Assembly: GCA_903813345.2 (NCBI GenBank)
Contig: CAIIXF020000011.1
Location: 6,472,571-6,536,570, forward strand
Direction: 5' to 3'
Source: Owenia fusiformis
Taxonomy: Eukaryota; Annelida; Polychaeta; Sabellida; Oweniidae
Length of the DNA: 64,000 nucleotides
Positions 38,201 to 53,200 of the stretch are shown here, in pieces (position 1 is the stretch's first letter; every line of letters starts with the position of its first letter). The translations under genes and the position numbers were made by a program. The notes beneath the pieces were generated by a model, which worked only from the letters and a program-made list of their open reading frames with translations, was not told the origin of the DNA and made no database searches.

Positions 38201-41200
38201 GGTGCTAAATAATAAAATATTTAGAGTATATATGAGAGAAATTGGTCATTTCGAACCTGTTGAAAAGTTTGTGGCTCTCGGCTACACCGGGGAATTTACT
38301 TCCATGAGTACACACATAAATGTGGGGTTCCCCAAGAGGTAAGCGACAAGGTGACCTGGCATCAAATGTGCGACTAAATACTACTATCGAGAAGATAAAA
38401 TAACGAATACGACAATAAGTTATTGCATGTGACAATTCCGAGCCTTCATCTCACTGAAGTATTTTGAAGTGAAAATAGGATTTTTGTTTTGATACATGGA
38501 TTCAGATGAACGTAACTTTATTCTGACAACTAATCAAAACTGAACAAAATTGATTGTACGTAACAGACAATTTGTTGTTTTACAATGTTTTGATTGGCTA
38601 AACGAATGAAACCAACAAATTATGACATGTAAAATGACAATTTTGAAATGTAAAATTTAAAAGTGACAAACACAACCTCCCTATCCACTCTTTGGGAGCC
38701 CTAGTAAATTAGTAATATGTACATGCAGCAGTGGTAGTGTACAGCTTATTATCACACTACGCTCTGTTGTTTGTAATAACACTGTTCACTCAACGTATGT
38801 TTTGTGTGGGCAGTCAACGATAATCATTGTTTTATCCCGGTTATATGACCTCGGCAAATATAACAGAACCGTACTAAACGAAAAAACGCAAATAAGAGAA
38901 AGCTTTCACACACATATAAAAAATGAACTAGTCTAATCCGCCAGTATAAACTCTGTGCTATACGTAGCCGGGTCAGGCGCACACTTTAACAACGAAAAAT
39001 CGAGCACTGCTCGAAAATCTTTTAACATAATTAGAAAGGTAAATGTCTTCCAAATCGAATATACACAAAATCAAACATGAATTCCTCAATGTATTCCTCA
39101 AATAAATTTTTGAAAACCTACATCAAACCTACATCATAGTTCACTTCAAACCAGTTAATAGTGACACCTTACACCTAAACTGTACGACATAATATATTTT
39201 GTCACTGTACATTGTCGATGGTTAAGCGTGATATTGTTATGGCATGATAACAAAAATCATTATTGACTGTTGATATTCTAAACATCCAGGACTTTCTATC
39301 GTGGTATATACAGTTGAAAACGAGGCTGCAGCTGGAGACTGCAGGAGACAGGGCAATTCACCCTTATATTTTTAATCATGTGATTGATTCTTATCCAATG
39401 GGAAAGTGAGAAACATTCCAATGATATAATAAATAAGGGTTATGTACTGGGAGGTTTTGGACATGGGGTTTATCTCACGAGGGATGAACCCAATATCCAA
39501 ACCGACCGTACATAACTGCTTTATCCTATACCAAGTAGAGTTTTCAGGGGCATATGGCCATTTCAATAGTACAAGGTGTAAAAATAAACAAATCATTCAT
39601 ATGCAAAGTCATTTTATTGCATTTTCACTACTTACCGGAAGCGGGAAGATATGCACCGAAGCGGGAAGATATGCACCGAAGCGGGAGATATGGCGGGAGA
39701 TATGGAGGTTCTGGATATGGAAACCTCAAAATCAGGATACAGGATATATCTTACCAGCTTATCTCCCTAAAACTCTACTTGGCATAGGATAAATATAGAT
39801 ATGTAACTCCAAATCATTCAATGTTTGTATATTATTACAATAATCATTGTTCATTATGAATAAAATTCTGAATATATGAAAAATATTGAAAAACAATTTG
39901 TATAATTATATATCACAAGAAATAATTTGATATTAAAAGTAACTTCTAGGAATAATTACATGTAATAATTATATCGCAAGAAGTATTTTGATTTTAAAAT
40001 AACTTTTGGAGTAATAACACATAATACAATAATCTATGTACAATATGAATTCTATACACCATAGTAATAAAACTATACTACATGCGCTACACTGTATAAA
40101 CTAAAAGCATTATTAGTACAAACCAAAAACATTACATATGTCCTTAAATTAGGCATAACACTCCATATCACCCTTTTGTTATGTGACATCAATTTTGTCA
40201 ACAAACTAGTCCGTATATGATCAGTTCGATCATTACACCAATGATATACACCCCTTCTACAACATCAATTCTGTTGACAAACTATTCTGTAGATCAGTTT
40301 GATCATTACACCAATAATATACACCCCTTCTACAACAGAAACTGCAGACATCCCCAGGTAGAACCCAAACACATTACCTATGTCCTTCATTACATCAGCA
40401 TATGTATATGTTCTTTCCTCATATACTGTTCTCACATCCAGAGATTCAAGATGAATGATTATTTTCATGAAATTTGTCTCAACTATATTGATTGCAAGTG
40501 AATCTCTAGTGTATTCAAGTTTTGGCACGTTTATAATGCCACTGAGGAAATCATCAATATAGTCACTAATAGAATCATTGAAAAGAGAATAATATACTCC
40601 AAAAAATTGTTTCATGAGTTTACTTACATTCTTGTGCTTTTTCTTAAATTTGACAAATCCTCTTTGACCCCCAGTGTTAACAACACTCTTCTCTGGCCAT
40701 GGGATTGTATTGATGAGATGGATGTAGGTATATACATGTAACTTGTTGCTTCGTGATATATCAACAAAGTATTCTGCTTATGATCAGTTTGATCATCACA
40801 CCAATGATATACACCCCTTCTGCAACAGAAACTGCAGACATCCCAAGGTAGAAGCCAAAAACATTACCTATGTCCTTCATTACATCAGCATATGTGTAGG
40901 TCCTTTCCTCATATACAGTTCTAACATCCAGAGATTCAAAATGAATGTTCAATTTCATGAAATTTGTCTCAACTACATCGATAGCAAGTGAATCTCTATT
41001 GTATTCAGGTTTTGACATGTTTACATGATCAATATGAGTGAGAAAATCTCTAATCATGTCATCAATGGAATCATTCAGAGAATGAAGATTTCCTGTGTAT
41101 TTGATTAATTGTTTTATAAGTTTACTTACATTCTTGTGCTTTTTCTTAAATTTGACAAATCCTCTTTGACCCCCAGTGTTAACAACACTCTTCTCTGGCC

Positions 41201-44200
41201 ATGGGATTGTATTGATGAGATGTATGTTTGTGTTTTCCTTACACGGTCTCTTGCATTGACACAACTCTTTGCCAATTTTTGACAATTTTTTTTCGCATTT
41301 CAGATTATCAATAACACCTTTCAAAGCCTTTATTAACTTATTATTTGAGTTACGAAAAAACATTGCATTAATTAACATTTTATCGCTCAATACACTGGAT
41401 ATGTTTCCACAATATTGTGTTTGATTAAAGTTGTGGTTTCTTGGTATTATGTACATCGGTGATACACAGCCACATTCTTGCATGATTCTCTCTTGTAAAC
41501 ACTGCTCCACACACATCTCATATGAATATTTAAATTCAGAGTTAAACAAATAGTTTTCATCAGTACATTCACCATATGGTGGTAGTAGTCGTGTACGCTC
41601 TGTTTTTGTTAACTTTATTGAAGAAAACCTACCAGGTGTGACATGGAAACCTTCTCTAAAAGGTTGAGGCATTGTCCCTGGATTGTGGATTACCACTTGT
41701 ACTCCATCATCAGGTTGGCTGTATGTAGATGTAAATCCCATTGTGGAGAATTCAGCTCCTATTATCCCTTGTATTGGATTATGTTTTCCTGTATATAATA
41801 TTAATGTTATTCCTTTATTAGGACCAATTTCATTGATATGTTCAGCTTGATTCTTAATATTCAATGTGAAACATTTTCCGTAAGCAGTTAGTATTCTAGT
41901 AACTTCAATCTGTTCATCACATTGTCTTTCATTGTATGTACATTCAAGGATGAATTCTTCAGTTTTGGTAGGCAGCATGCTTGACACAATGGTCTCATTT
42001 AAGGGTATGTTTTCAACTTGCCATCTATAAGTTGGATTCAATTTCCTATGCAGCCATGATGAAAGTTCCAACCAGCTTTGAAGTATATTATCATCTGCCT
42101 CAACCTCACAATTAACATCAGATATACATTCAATATCTGGTGTAAAGTGTTCACTTCTTAGGAAGAAATAACGAATAAGATCATATACGTGATCTGGCGT
42201 CACTATAGCTTCATTTTCTAAATCAACTAATATTTGATCAATATCAAATGGTATAAGTGGACATAATGTAACTGCTGGGAAACCCAATGGTGGAGTTGTG
42301 ATTGATATACCATCCTCTACAGGGTAGGAATAGTATTTTACCACCACACCTGTTACGAGGGTAACTGTCAGGATTATCACTCCTATAAACACAAATGTCC
42401 ATCCAACTGTAGAATATTTACCATTTGCCTTCAGTATTCGCTTTGGTCCATGAATTGAAGTTGTATTAGAGAATTCTTCCAAGGCAGACCTTATTTGAAC
42501 TTTCAATGATTTCTTGACAGTCTGAGTGCCATTCTGAGAACTATCATCTGTTTGTTCATTTAGCACTTTTGGGTTAATACTGCCCTCTTTATCTCCTTGC
42601 ACATCAGTTATAACAGAAACTACATTTTCTAGGTCATATAATGTGTAACTGTCAATACTGCTGTCCGCTTTGACATATCCATTACCAATACATTTTGTAT
42701 CCTGCTTAACTGAAGGAGCAAAGGTATCTTTGTCACATTTAATCATTTCCTTCATCTCAATTGCAATTTGGTTTTCATCATCTTTGTTTTGTACAATGAT
42801 TACATAACCATCAGTAAGTACACTTTGTTGGGTTATCTTTGGTGATGTATGTAATGTTGCCTTGAACAATGCTATGACATTCTTCTTGCACTCCACCTGT
42901 TTGGCCAGCCATTCTGGGAATAAAGCTGCCTATTCATTTAACACTTTAGAGTTTGACGTGTCCATCACTCATACATTTAGTGTCTTGTTAAATAAATCAG
43001 ATGACTCATTGTCATTTTGATTCAGTTCCTTCATTCATCTCAATTCCAGTTCAGTGTTCATCATCTCCCATCTGTGCAATGACTTTATTGCCATCAATAA
43101 GTTCACTACATGTGTTTATCTGTGAAGAATGTACACTTCCTTTAATAGTTTCATTTATTAAAACATTTCCACTGAACTGACTGAACTATCTTTAGGCATT
43201 TTTCAACATCAGACTTTTCTTTATTCTCCCATGCTCTTATAAATCAGCATTTCATTCACATCAGATTGCAGGTATATATGTTTTTTTTTCATCTGATCAA
43301 TTCTGATATTGCATTGTTATGACTACATATTACTACATTGCACTTAATCATTCTCAAGAGCAATTTAAGTATTGTTTTTGGCTCACGGTGAGCCTGTTGG
43401 ATTGACTAGGTGTCCGTCCGTTTGTTGGTCTGTCCGTAAACATTGGCCACACACATTAAAACTGCTATTCTTATGAAGTCATATCCACATTCATTTTAAG
43501 TGTATCCTGGGTACCTGTCATTGACCTGTCATCGCCATTTCCAAGTTCTTAATATCATACACTTTGTTAAAGTAGAACTTTCAAATAAATGTCAGTCGTC
43601 GCTAATGTGCAACACATGTCCTCTGAAGATGTCAAAGCTTTTGGAATCGCCGTTTTTGTGTTTGTTCTATAATATTCGACAAAAAGTTGGACCTATGTCA
43701 TTTTCAGGGAGTTTTCTCATGTATAAAGTCAATGGTATATTTTGTAATTGAAAATTGTTTTAAAGTAACTCAGTAACTGGGTAACTAAATCAATAACTTA
43801 GTACCTACCTAACTTATGTAATTTGGACAAAAATAGCTTTTTCCTGTTCAAAATTAATCCTTTCCAAACTTTATGTGGTTACAATTCACTGTGTAAGCAC
43901 AGTCAGTGCCTTGGTCCATTATTATCATTAAAGGGCAGGCCTGTCCATGGATTTCCCAAGGGGATGGTGTGGGGACATGCCTCCCCAGAAAAATATTATA
44001 ATTATAGGGATTGGTACAACTTTTATTTTTTAATTCGGTGGGATTTGCAACTCTGTGGAGTCTTCTGGTTAGTAATTAATTAGTAATATATATATTCATG
44101 TTTAATCACTTTAAAGCAATGGAGATGTTCGTTCACTCTAGGAATAATCAATCTACTTGCCATATGAAAGTATTTATCTTGATTATCATGCAACATATGT

Positions 44201-47200
44201 ATCTATTGTGTGTATTCCATAGAATATATTCCACCAATCAGTGATGTAATATCATATAATCTGTTGGTGGTGCTTGATGTTGTTATTGATTAGGGTATAA
44301 AATTACAAAAGTTACAATCAAATGTTCAATAATCCATATAATCTAAGTACTGTGTATAACACCCTTTTCAATAGTCATATACTTACATTTTTCAACATTG
44401 CTGCCAATGATATCAATTACTAGAGATAAAAATAATGTTTATTTGAAACATGATGATAATTTATCAGATTGTTTGTTATTCACTGATTACATTATAATTT
44501 TTCCATTTGACTTTCATATTATGAAATATAACTGATGCATTGGAATGCAGAAATAAAATATAAAACAATCACAATTTTTTGTTATATCTTAGTACTATAT
44601 TTCCAAATCCATGCCTTATTTATTTCTAGAGTATGTGTAAATGTGGTCAAATAATTAATTTACATGAAAATAACATTAATGCATATAAACAAATAACATG
44701 TTGTACCTTACTCCCACAAGGTTGGATTGTTAAATTTTCGGTAAGAAATTATCAAATCAATTATTCCACACATTTTTTTTTAACTTGAAAGTTGCTTCAT
44801 TTTGGGCAAACTAAATCACACCCCATGCACTCTTAGTAATATTACATGCTCTTGGGTCTTCCCAAAATTGGATGATCATACTTCATCATTCCTGGGCCTA
44901 AGACCAAAACACTGAACAAAAAGGAAAATGTTGCAATTAATGCTGTTTTAAAACACAGGCTATTGTCTAAATATAAGAACAGATTTGTTCATTTACTTTA
45001 ACATACAGTTGTTTCATCCCCTCACTGTTTCTAAGAATTACTACATTATGAATATAGAAACACACTTGTATAATTGTATATCATGAGAAATAATTTGATA
45101 TTGAAATCAATTTTAGGAATAATTACAATAATCTTTGCACAGTGTACATTATGAATTAAATTATGAAAAATAGTAGAAACACATATGTATAATAACCAAG
45201 ATGCGAGTAGGTAATTACTAGTTTCATGAACAGGTGGCTAAATCTGGTGAGATAGCATGGTAGATATAGTAGAAAGTTCCCCTTAACTTGGATATTCATC
45301 AGTTTTAGTGGATCAATTTTCATATCAACCTTCTGTATCTAATAGTTATGCAAATTAAAATATGTCCGTCCAGTAAAAGAAATTAGAATCTGTCCAATAC
45401 AAGAAGACATTTCACTTTTTGTGATTTTATAACATGGGGTTAATGGGGAATCCCAAACTTGAAGTCACATTTACAAAAAAATATTAAAATGTTGATAAAC
45501 AATTTTTGAAACCACATTTCTAGATGTACTTTTACATGTAGATTTCAAATATGACATCATTTTGACTGAATTATGTAATGATTTAAATTAATTATTATTT
45601 CTACTCGCATCTAGTCTATTGTTCATCATGAGAAATAATTTGATGTACAGATTAATTTCTAGGAATAATTACATATAATACAATAATCTATGTACATTAT
45701 GAATAAAATTCTGAATATATGAAAATAGTAGAAACCCAAATGCATAATTGTATATCATGAGAATTATCAAAAGTAATATTTAGGAATAATTACACATAAT
45801 ACAACAATCATGTACATTATGATTAAAATTCTGAATACCCAAATGCATAATTGTATATCATGAGAAAAATTTGAAACTAACATTAATTTCTAGGAATAAT
45901 TATATCTAATACAATAATTTATGTACATTATGAATAAAATTCTGAATATGTGAAAAATACTAGAACACAAATGTATAATAGTATATCATGAATATTAATT
46001 TTTTGGAACAATTACATGTAATACAATACAATAATAATCTGTATACATTTGTACATTATGAATAAAATTATAAATATGTGAAAAACAGTAGAAACATAAA
46101 TGTATAATTGCATATATCACACAAAATAATTTGATATTTTAATTAATTTCTAGGAATAATTACACCTTACACAATAATTTATATGTACATTATTGATAAC
46201 TTTCTGAATATGTGAAAAATATTAGAAGCACAAATGTATAATTAATATCATGAGAAATAATTTGATATTAAAATTAATTTGCAAGATTAATCACATGTAA
46301 TAATCATGGGCGTAAATTGAAATAAATAATACATGATCCCAGAATCACTCAGAACGCGCCAAATAAGTCCTTAAGATTGAAATAAATCATATATTTTGAT
46401 CCTAGTACCGCTCAGAATGCGCAAAATTGGCCCTAAAATCCTACATTTTCCAGGGGAGCATGCTCCTGGACCCTCGCATACTAGCACTACTAGGCTAAGC
46501 CCCTGGCTGATAATATAATAATCATTTACATTTAATACAATTCTGAATATATGAAAATAGTAGAAACCCAAATGCATAATTGTATATCATGCGAAATAAT
46601 TTGTTATTAATTTCTAGGAATAATAACATGTAATACAATAACCTATATACATTTGTCCATCGTGAATAAAAGTCTGAATATTTGAAAAATAATAGAAACA
46701 CAAATGTTCTATAGTATAATCAGCAACCCAGGCACCTTCAGGTGTCAGGCAACTGCATCACTAAAAGTTTACAGAAACATATTTGGAAATGAAGTCTAAA
46801 TGTAGAAACACACATCATTTTGCCTACATTTGTCTTACCTATCAATTTTTGTTTTGCTTGATTTTACCAGTTATTCACACGTTTCAGCATCTGATACAGG
46901 AAATATTTCAAGAAAGGTAACATTTTATCATCCATGAAAGCGAAGCTTGAGTGATACATGGTATGGAATATTTCCTGTATCACATAACCTGAAACGTGAA
47001 ACTGCATTATATTTTGCGTAGTTTGAAAATTTAGCCTTGAAATAATATGACATCTTGATGATCTTACCATTGTTGTAGAACTTGTCTGTGAAATAATATG
47101 ACATCATACACATGTCTTCAGTTACGAAGTGATATAATAGTAACCAGCAACATCATATTGTTACAATTGACTCTGCAGTGATACAGTCCACCAAATCACA

Positions 47201-50200
47201 TGAAAATGAGCCACGTGCCATGTGATACAGAAAATGCTTCTTCACAATTGACCAGTCAAAATGCTTAGAAACTCCTTACCTGTGATAAGACGTCTTAGCT
47301 ATGTCATTGATAATAGTATACTATCCAATGACCCTTAAAAATAATTGAAAATTACATTACATTAAATTAAGGATATTAAGCTACAAGGTTCAAGAAAATA
47401 TGTTAACATGATATCCGATGTAAGGACTCTAAGGGATTACCGCCCCCTATCGATTGCTTTTTCTGGACAAACAATTTTTCTCATACCTTGATACTCGATA
47501 TGACAAGCAAGTAGACTATTCCCAAAAATCTACATGTTCATATACAAGTCAGGCCCATAGCAAGGATTTGCCAAGGGGGGTTCAGTTTTCAAAAATTTCC
47601 AGGGGGGGTTCACATTTGACAATTTTGGCCCAAATATGGCTAAAATTACTTGAGAAGTGCTCAAAATGGTGAAAAACTGCATGATTTTGAAAGAATCTTT
47701 GGCCAGGAGGGGGTGGGGGGAGGGGGGTTCACCTGAACCCTGCCAACCCCCCTGACTACTGGCCTGCAAGTTCTCTTGAAAACACAAAGCATGATGAAAT
47801 TTTACATGCCAAGCCAAATATGATACAACTTCAAGGGTCGTTCAAAAAGTTTTGCACCAATGCTTCCCAAGAAAAGAGATTTTATTATTTTTACATGAAA
47901 TTTCTCTCAGATATTGTTTCACCTATCTTACATTCATATCTGAAATTTCAGGACCATACACAATGTACTTCTTGAGATACATTGACTTTAAAATGTGAAC
48001 CAATGACGCCATTAAATTGAATTAATTTTGTGAATGCCTTGAAGGGCTGAAATTATTCGGTCAATCTTTGTTCTTTGAACAGTTAGTCAGGTTATGTTAT
48101 AATTGATTTATAATCAAGCAAAATATAGAGTTCTTATGTAGTCTTCTGTTGCAGTAATGCATTACTTGTAGCATTCTGTCCACCAGTCTTTTAAACTGTG
48201 TCTGAACCCTCCTCCTACCTAGCAATGCCTATAGGAGTCATTGTATGCAATGTCTTAATGCATGAATGATTTTAACTTGCGTAATACTGTTTTTCTATTC
48301 TTTAACATGTATTCTATCAATGTTTTCTGCCTCAATTTTATTACATTGAGTCATATGCTCACAATATTTCATGAATAGATATGAGAACTTCATAAAATCA
48401 GGTGATTTGTTCAAGATGTCTGAAGAGTTTGTTCATGGTCGTTCTTTGTCATTACCAAAGAAAATAAGATGAGAAGTATAGATATAAGATTCATTTTTGC
48501 CATGAGTGTGAGTTAAAACGATAAAGTATCGCTGCTGCATACAGTGGTACTTAAACTACAGGCTTTGTTGTTATTATCTGCTACAGTCTCATCAGAGCAC
48601 TTACCATCTTCATTGCTTGTTTCGCCCTATTATAGTACGTACAAACTCTGATGGGTGGGGAAGCAGGGTGATCAAATCCCACTCACTGATACAGCCAGCT
48701 CTCTCTACAACGCAGCCATAGCCATCTGGATGACCGCTCCGCCACTTGGCTTGTCTCTAAGAGGGCCTTCTTTCTTTTCCTAGGTGGGATGCCAATAGAT
48801 TTGAACATCCAACTCAGGGATTTTGCAGCTAGTCCTCTGGCTCCTACCTCGACTGGGAAACAATGGGTGGTCCAGTCATTCCGTGCAGCTTCTTGTACTA
48901 TATCTTGGTACTTGGTCCTTTTCAACTCGTTGGACACCTCGATCCTGTCCTCCCAGGGGACTGTTAATTCAACCAAGATGACTGTCCTTGTGGATTCAGA
49001 CATGATGACAATGTCTGGTCTGAGTGTTGTCTGTGCCACATGTTGGGGAAATATAAGTCGCTGCCCTACATCGACTAACATCTTCCAGTCAGTTGCCGTA
49101 TGAAGAATCCCAGGTGGTGAGGGGGAGTTTATCTTTGACATGGCTGTAGTCCTGGTTAAATGCTCCTTCCTATTAGAGTAGGTGGTTCAGAGTGGGTGGG
49201 GTGGTCATTGAGGATTGGGTCTATGTGTCGGGCTTTTTCCTTCAGGACTTGGTCATGTCGCCATGTAAACCTGCCTTCAGTGAGAGCTACTTTGCATGAG
49301 CTGAGGATGTGGTTCAGAGTTGCTGAGCCTCCGCATAGCTTACATGCTGGGTCTTCTATCAGTCCCCATCTTGACAGATTGGCTGGAGTGGGTAGCGTGT
49401 CACCGAGTGCACGGAGAAGAACAATACTAGGTATTGTTTAACTTTAAGTTGATCGTTTATGTAAGTGAATTTGGGCATGTTTAGTGATATGGCGCTATAT
49501 ATCTTACTTGTTTTCTCTTTAAAAATCATATGGACCGTGACACCATCACCTTGGTTACCATAGCAACCATAAAATGTTAAGTAATAATCATACATATATG
49601 AAAACTTGACAGTGTAAGGGAATAAGATGGGGGCACGATTTTACCAAATATGAACAAGATTATAATTGATATATTTGTGCGAAACATTTTGAACGACCCT
49701 TGTATGTACTACGTGTGCTACACAGTTTTAACTCCAGGTATCATTAGTACAAGCTAATCACATTACATATGTTCTTAAATTAGGCATGACTGTCCATATC
49801 ACTGTGTGTTGTGAAAACCTGTTGCTTGCTTACATCAATTCTGTCGACAAACTATTCTGTATATGATCAGTTTGATCATTACACCAATAATATACACCCC
49901 TTCTACAACATCAATTGTGTCTACAAAGTATTCTGTATATAATCAGTTTGATCATTACACCAATAATATACACCCCTTCTACAACAGAAACTGCAGACAT
50001 CCCCAGGTAGAACCCAAAAACATTACCTATGTCCTTCATTACATCAGCATATGTGTAGGTTCTTTCCTCATATACTGTTCTCACATCCAGAGATTCAAAA
50101 TGAATGTTTAATTTCATGAAATTTGTCTTGACTATATCAATAACAAGTGAATCTCTAGTGTATACAATCTTTTCAGTCATGTTAGAGAAAATTTTGACAA

Positions 50201-53200
50201 TCATATCAATAATATCATACAAAGGAACATTATACAAGTTGTATACATGTGCTCCAATTAATTGTTTTATAAGTTTACTTACATTTTTGTGCTTTTGGTT
50301 AAATTTGACAAATCCCCTTTGTCCCCCAGTGTTAACAACACTCTTCTCTGGCCATGGGATTGTATTGATAAGATGTATGTACGTGTTTTCCTTACACGGT
50401 CTCTTGCATTGACAAGACTCTTTGCCAATTTTTGACCAGTACTTTTCACATTTCAGATTGTCAATAACACCATTTACAATCTTTGTAAACTCATTTGTTG
50501 ATGTATTAAAATACATTGCATTCAGGTAAATACCATCACTTATTACTCTGGATATGTTTCCACAATATTGTATTTGATTTAAGTTGTGGTTTTTTGGTAT
50601 TATGTACATCGGTGATACACAGCCACACTCTTGCATGATTCTCTCTTGTAAACACTGCTCCACACACATCTCATATGAATATTTAAATTCAGAGTTATCT
50701 AAATAGTTTTCATCAGTGCATTCACCATATGGTGGAAGTAGTCGTGTACGCTCTGTTTTAGTTACCTTTATTGCAGAAAACCTACCAGGTGTGACATGAA
50801 AACCTTCTCTAAAAGGTTGAGGCATTGTCCCTGGGTTGTGGATTACCACTTGTACTCCATCATCAGGTTGGCTGTATGTAGATGTAAAACCAGCCGTGGA
50901 GCTACGTGCTAACTTCCCAAATATTGGATTGTATTGTCCTGTATATAATATTAATGTTATTCCTTTATTTGGACCAATTTCGTGAATGAGTTCAGCTGAA
51001 TTTTTCATGTTTAATGTGAAACATTGTCCATAAGCAGTTAGTACTCTAGTAACACTAATCTGTTCATCACATGGTCTCTCATTGTATGTGCATTCAAGGA
51101 TGAAGTCCTCTGTCTTGATAGGCTGCATGCTATCGATGCTTGGCGCAATATACCAATTTACAGGTATGTTTTCAACTTGCCATCTGTAAGTTGGATTCAA
51201 TTTCTCATATAACCATGATTTCAACTCCAACCAGAGTTGAAGTAATTTATAATCTTCGTTTTTTTTTATTTCAGTACATTCACTTACTTTACTTTCAAGA
51301 ATACAATAAGGTATTATGTTAAGTATATAACTGAAATCACTAAATAAAGCCTTATTTTGGAATAATTCCGCATGTATTTTATCAACATCATATGGTTTCA
51401 ATGGACATAATGTAACTGCTGGCAAAGCCAATGGTTTGGTTGTGATTGATATACCATCCTCTACAGGGTAAGAATAGAACTTTAGTACCACCCCTGTAAT
51501 AAGGGACACTGCTAGACTGACTACGCCAATGAACACAAGTGTCCATCCAACTCTAGAAGATCTATCAATCGCCTTAATTATTCGCTTTGGTCCATGTATT
51601 GAGGTTGTATTTGAGAATTCTACCAAGGCAGACCTTATCTGAAATTTCAATGATTCTGTGCCAGCCTGATTGCCAATCTGAGAGGCATCATCTGTTTGCT
51701 CATTGAGCACTTTTGGGTTAATACTTCCATCTGTATCTCCTTGCACTTCAGCTGCTTGGGAAGCTATTTCATCCAGCTCAGCCAATATATCACTGTCAAT
51801 GCTGCTATCTGGTTTGACATTTCTACCGCCCATGCATTTAATGTCCTGCTTAATTGAAATATCAGAGGTGTCATGTTGATTCATTTCTTTCATTGCAATT
51901 TGGTTTTCATTATTTTTTTCTTTCAGTACAAAGATTTCATTGTCATCAATTACTACTCTACATCCATTTATCTGTGATGCATGAATGCTGCCTGGGACAA
52001 TTTCATTGTCATTTATCTTTTGGTGAACAATAGCTTCAACAATTACTTCATTACCATCAGGAATTTTGCCACATGGTCTTATTTGTGATGCATGGACACT
52101 GTCTTGAGTGGTTTTATCCACATTCTCATTAATCTTCTGGTGAACAATAGCTTCAACAATTACTTCATCGCCATCAGAATGCTTGTCATATGATTTTATT
52201 TGTGATGATTGAACGGTGTCTGGGTGCATCTGTTTATGAAGAATAGCTTCCATAATTATTTCATTGCCATCATTACATTTGTCACATTGTTTTATTGTTG
52301 ATGTATGTATGATGCCTTGGACATCTTCTTGCACTTCACCTGTTTGAAAACTACATCCTATCGCCAGCCTTCTTACATTTCTGAGAAGAACCGGCTGCTT
52401 ATTTATTTACCACTTTGAGTTGAAACTGCCATCTGTATCTTCTTGCATTTTAACTGTTTATATGATATATGATATATCATTGTTAATACTGGTATCTGGT
52501 TTAACATGTATATCACCAATACGTTTAGTGTTTTACGCAATTGATCATAGGGGTCATTGTCATATTGATTTCTAATTTTCATCTCAATCACAATTTTGTG
52601 TTTATCATCTCTCATTCGTACAATGATTCATTGCCATCATAAGTTCACTATATGGGATCATCTGTGATGCATGTTCACTGCCTTAAAATATTTTATCCGC
52701 ATTGTCTTTTATCTTTTGGTTAAAAATAGCTTCTTCGATTGTTTTATTGTCATCAGAATGTTTGCCATAAGGTTTTATCTGTGATGAATTTAGCCCGCCT
52801 CGTACAATCTGTTGATGTGGGATAGCTTCCACAATAATTTTCTTGTCATCAAAAACATCCCACATAGATAATACATGCACAATGGCTGTCTTGAAACTTA
52901 CCATTAGCATTATCTCTGGCTGAACTATCATTTTGAACTATCTGCAAACATTTTTCGTTCTATGATCTTATATATCAGTGTTTCACTTACATCAAATAGC
53001 AGGTATATATGTGAATACATCTGATCAATTCTGATATTGCATTGTTATGACTACATAAATTGTACTTTAATCACACTCAAGAGCAATAAAAGTATCATCA
53101 GAGTATCATTAAGGCATATTCAAACTTTTCCCAAAATCATAAACTGGCACTCGGCAAAATTGAAGTGAAACAGAAGGGTAATTGATGGGAAGCAGTTGCA

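Noticed and set aside
48789..49103. Plus-strand ORF of 104 codons
   Set aside because: Antisense shadow of the endonuclease pseudogene, which has the recognisable motifs.
50104..50412. Plus-strand ORFs over the channel genes (also 40743-40991, 31999-32361)
   Set aside because: Antisense of well-supported minus-strand coding regions.
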